The notes beneath the pieces were generated by a model, which saw nothing but the letters and a program-made list of their open reading frames with translations, made no database searches and had not been told where the DNA came from. This document shows, in pieces, positions 28,099 through 28,339 of a stretch of DNA of 28,339 bases. Location of the stretch: the NCBI GenBank assembly GCA_031385545.1, contig JANNBN010000052.1, positions 1 through 28,339 of the forward strand. The letters are read 5' to 3'. A program made the position numbers and the translations under genes. The stretch comes from JANNBN01 sp031385545 (lineage in GTDB: Bacteria; Actinomycetota; Acidimicrobiia; Acidimicrobiales; JANYDT01). How positions within the stretch are numbered: position 1 is the stretch's first letter; the number at the start of each line of letters is the position of its first letter.

Positions 28099-28339
28099 GT
28101 GATAACTGCCGCCACAACGCAACAGGGCGTCGGCCGCGCGCTGATCGCCATAGCCCTCCTGGGCCTGGTGATCTACGTGATCGCCGAGAACCGAGTCTCG
28201 AAGCAGTCCAACCTGGACAGCTTCATGGACGCTCCCAACCGCAAGGCTGCCCCGAACGACGAGGTCTTCGAAGGCCCGCGGCTCGACCGCTGGCTGACCT
28301 GGGCGCTCGTCATGATGACCATCGTCGCCATCAGTGTGC
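28099..28339 (+). CDS. Membrane protein of the respiratory operon, N-terminal part (3' end outside window)
   Basis: A GTG at 28099, ten bases after AGGAA, opens a frame that runs to the window end (80 codons seen). It encodes a hydrophobic helix at about residues 12-29 (ALIAIALLGLVIYVIAEN), a polar stretch with a DAPNRKAAPNDEVFEGPRLDRW segment, and the start of a second hydrophobic helix (LTWALVMMTIVAISV). The end is not visible, so a heme or copper motif cannot be checked. Given the position right after Rieske, a membrane-anchored cytochrome c or a cytochrome oxidase subunit II-type protein is most likely, but this is a guess from context. Confidence 0.75.
   Translation, partial: MITAATTQQGVGRALIAIALLGLVIYVIAENRVSKQSNLDSFMDAPNRKAAPNDEVFEGPRLDRWLTWALVMMTIVAISV

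Noticed and set aside
1..28339. tRNA, rRNA, insertion sequence, phage or attachment site
   Set aside because: I looked for cloverleaf-like palindromes, transposase or integrase motifs and found none; gene content and codon use are uniform and chromosomal.

Overview
This window is bacterial chromosome of high G+C content with dense, mostly + strand genes. The gene set points to Actinomycetota, most likely class Acidimicrobiia (relatives of Ilumatobacter). The reasons are a HspR-type (HAIR) operator in front of clpB, a coaX-lysS pair, an epimerase/acyltransferase pair like that of mycobacteria, many starts only 6-9 bases after a TANNNT hexamer (the leaderless pattern common in actinobacteria), and a split cytochrome b respiratory operon. 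The assignment is inference from gene content; no rRNA or tRNA is present to test it.

Layout. 1-1458: end of a parallel beta-helix protein, overlapping a putative lipoprotein gene. 1503-4731: heat-shock operator, ClpB disaggregase and an FMN-binding PPOX-family protein. 4732-5062: a gene-free stretch with tandem and inverted repeats. 5063-5776: a zinc-finger protein of unknown role. 5802-8432 (minus strand): a single-chain molybdenum hydroxylase fused to its 2Fe-2S domain. 8545-11117: purA-purB, translationally coupled, for the adenylosuccinate steps of AMP synthesis. 11247-14717: FtsH protease, an alpha/beta hydrolase and a phosphatase-like protein whose active-site Cys and Arg are replaced. 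14748-19277: panC, an intracellular GH84 beta-N-acetylglucosaminidase, coaX and lysS. PanC and CoaX are two steps of the pantothenate-to-CoA pathway. 19285-20948: an extended SDR and a PlsC-like protein, overlapping by ATGA and both lacking the usual catalytic residues. 21032-22957: a secreted SpoIID/LytB-domain protein. 22958-23422: a gene-free stretch packed with inverted repeats.

23423-28339 is the most interesting part: a respiratory locus. A membrane-anchored monoheme cytochrome c is divergent from an apparent operon encoding a small three-helix membrane protein, a 2[4Fe-4S] ferredoxin, a b6-type cytochrome b half, a subunit IV-like half with a long N-terminal extension, a Rieske protein with an internal twin-arginine motif, and a further membrane protein cut off by the window end. 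The split b subunit, H-x14-H spacing in its second heme-ligand pair and a Cys aligning with the heme ci Cys of b6 make it a b6f/menaquinol-type complex. The ferredoxin and the unrecognised membrane subunit inside the operon suggest an extra electron entry or exit point. The cytochrome c and subunit IV proteins share an N-terminal motif (IPxHLLARS), a possible docking or assembly signal.
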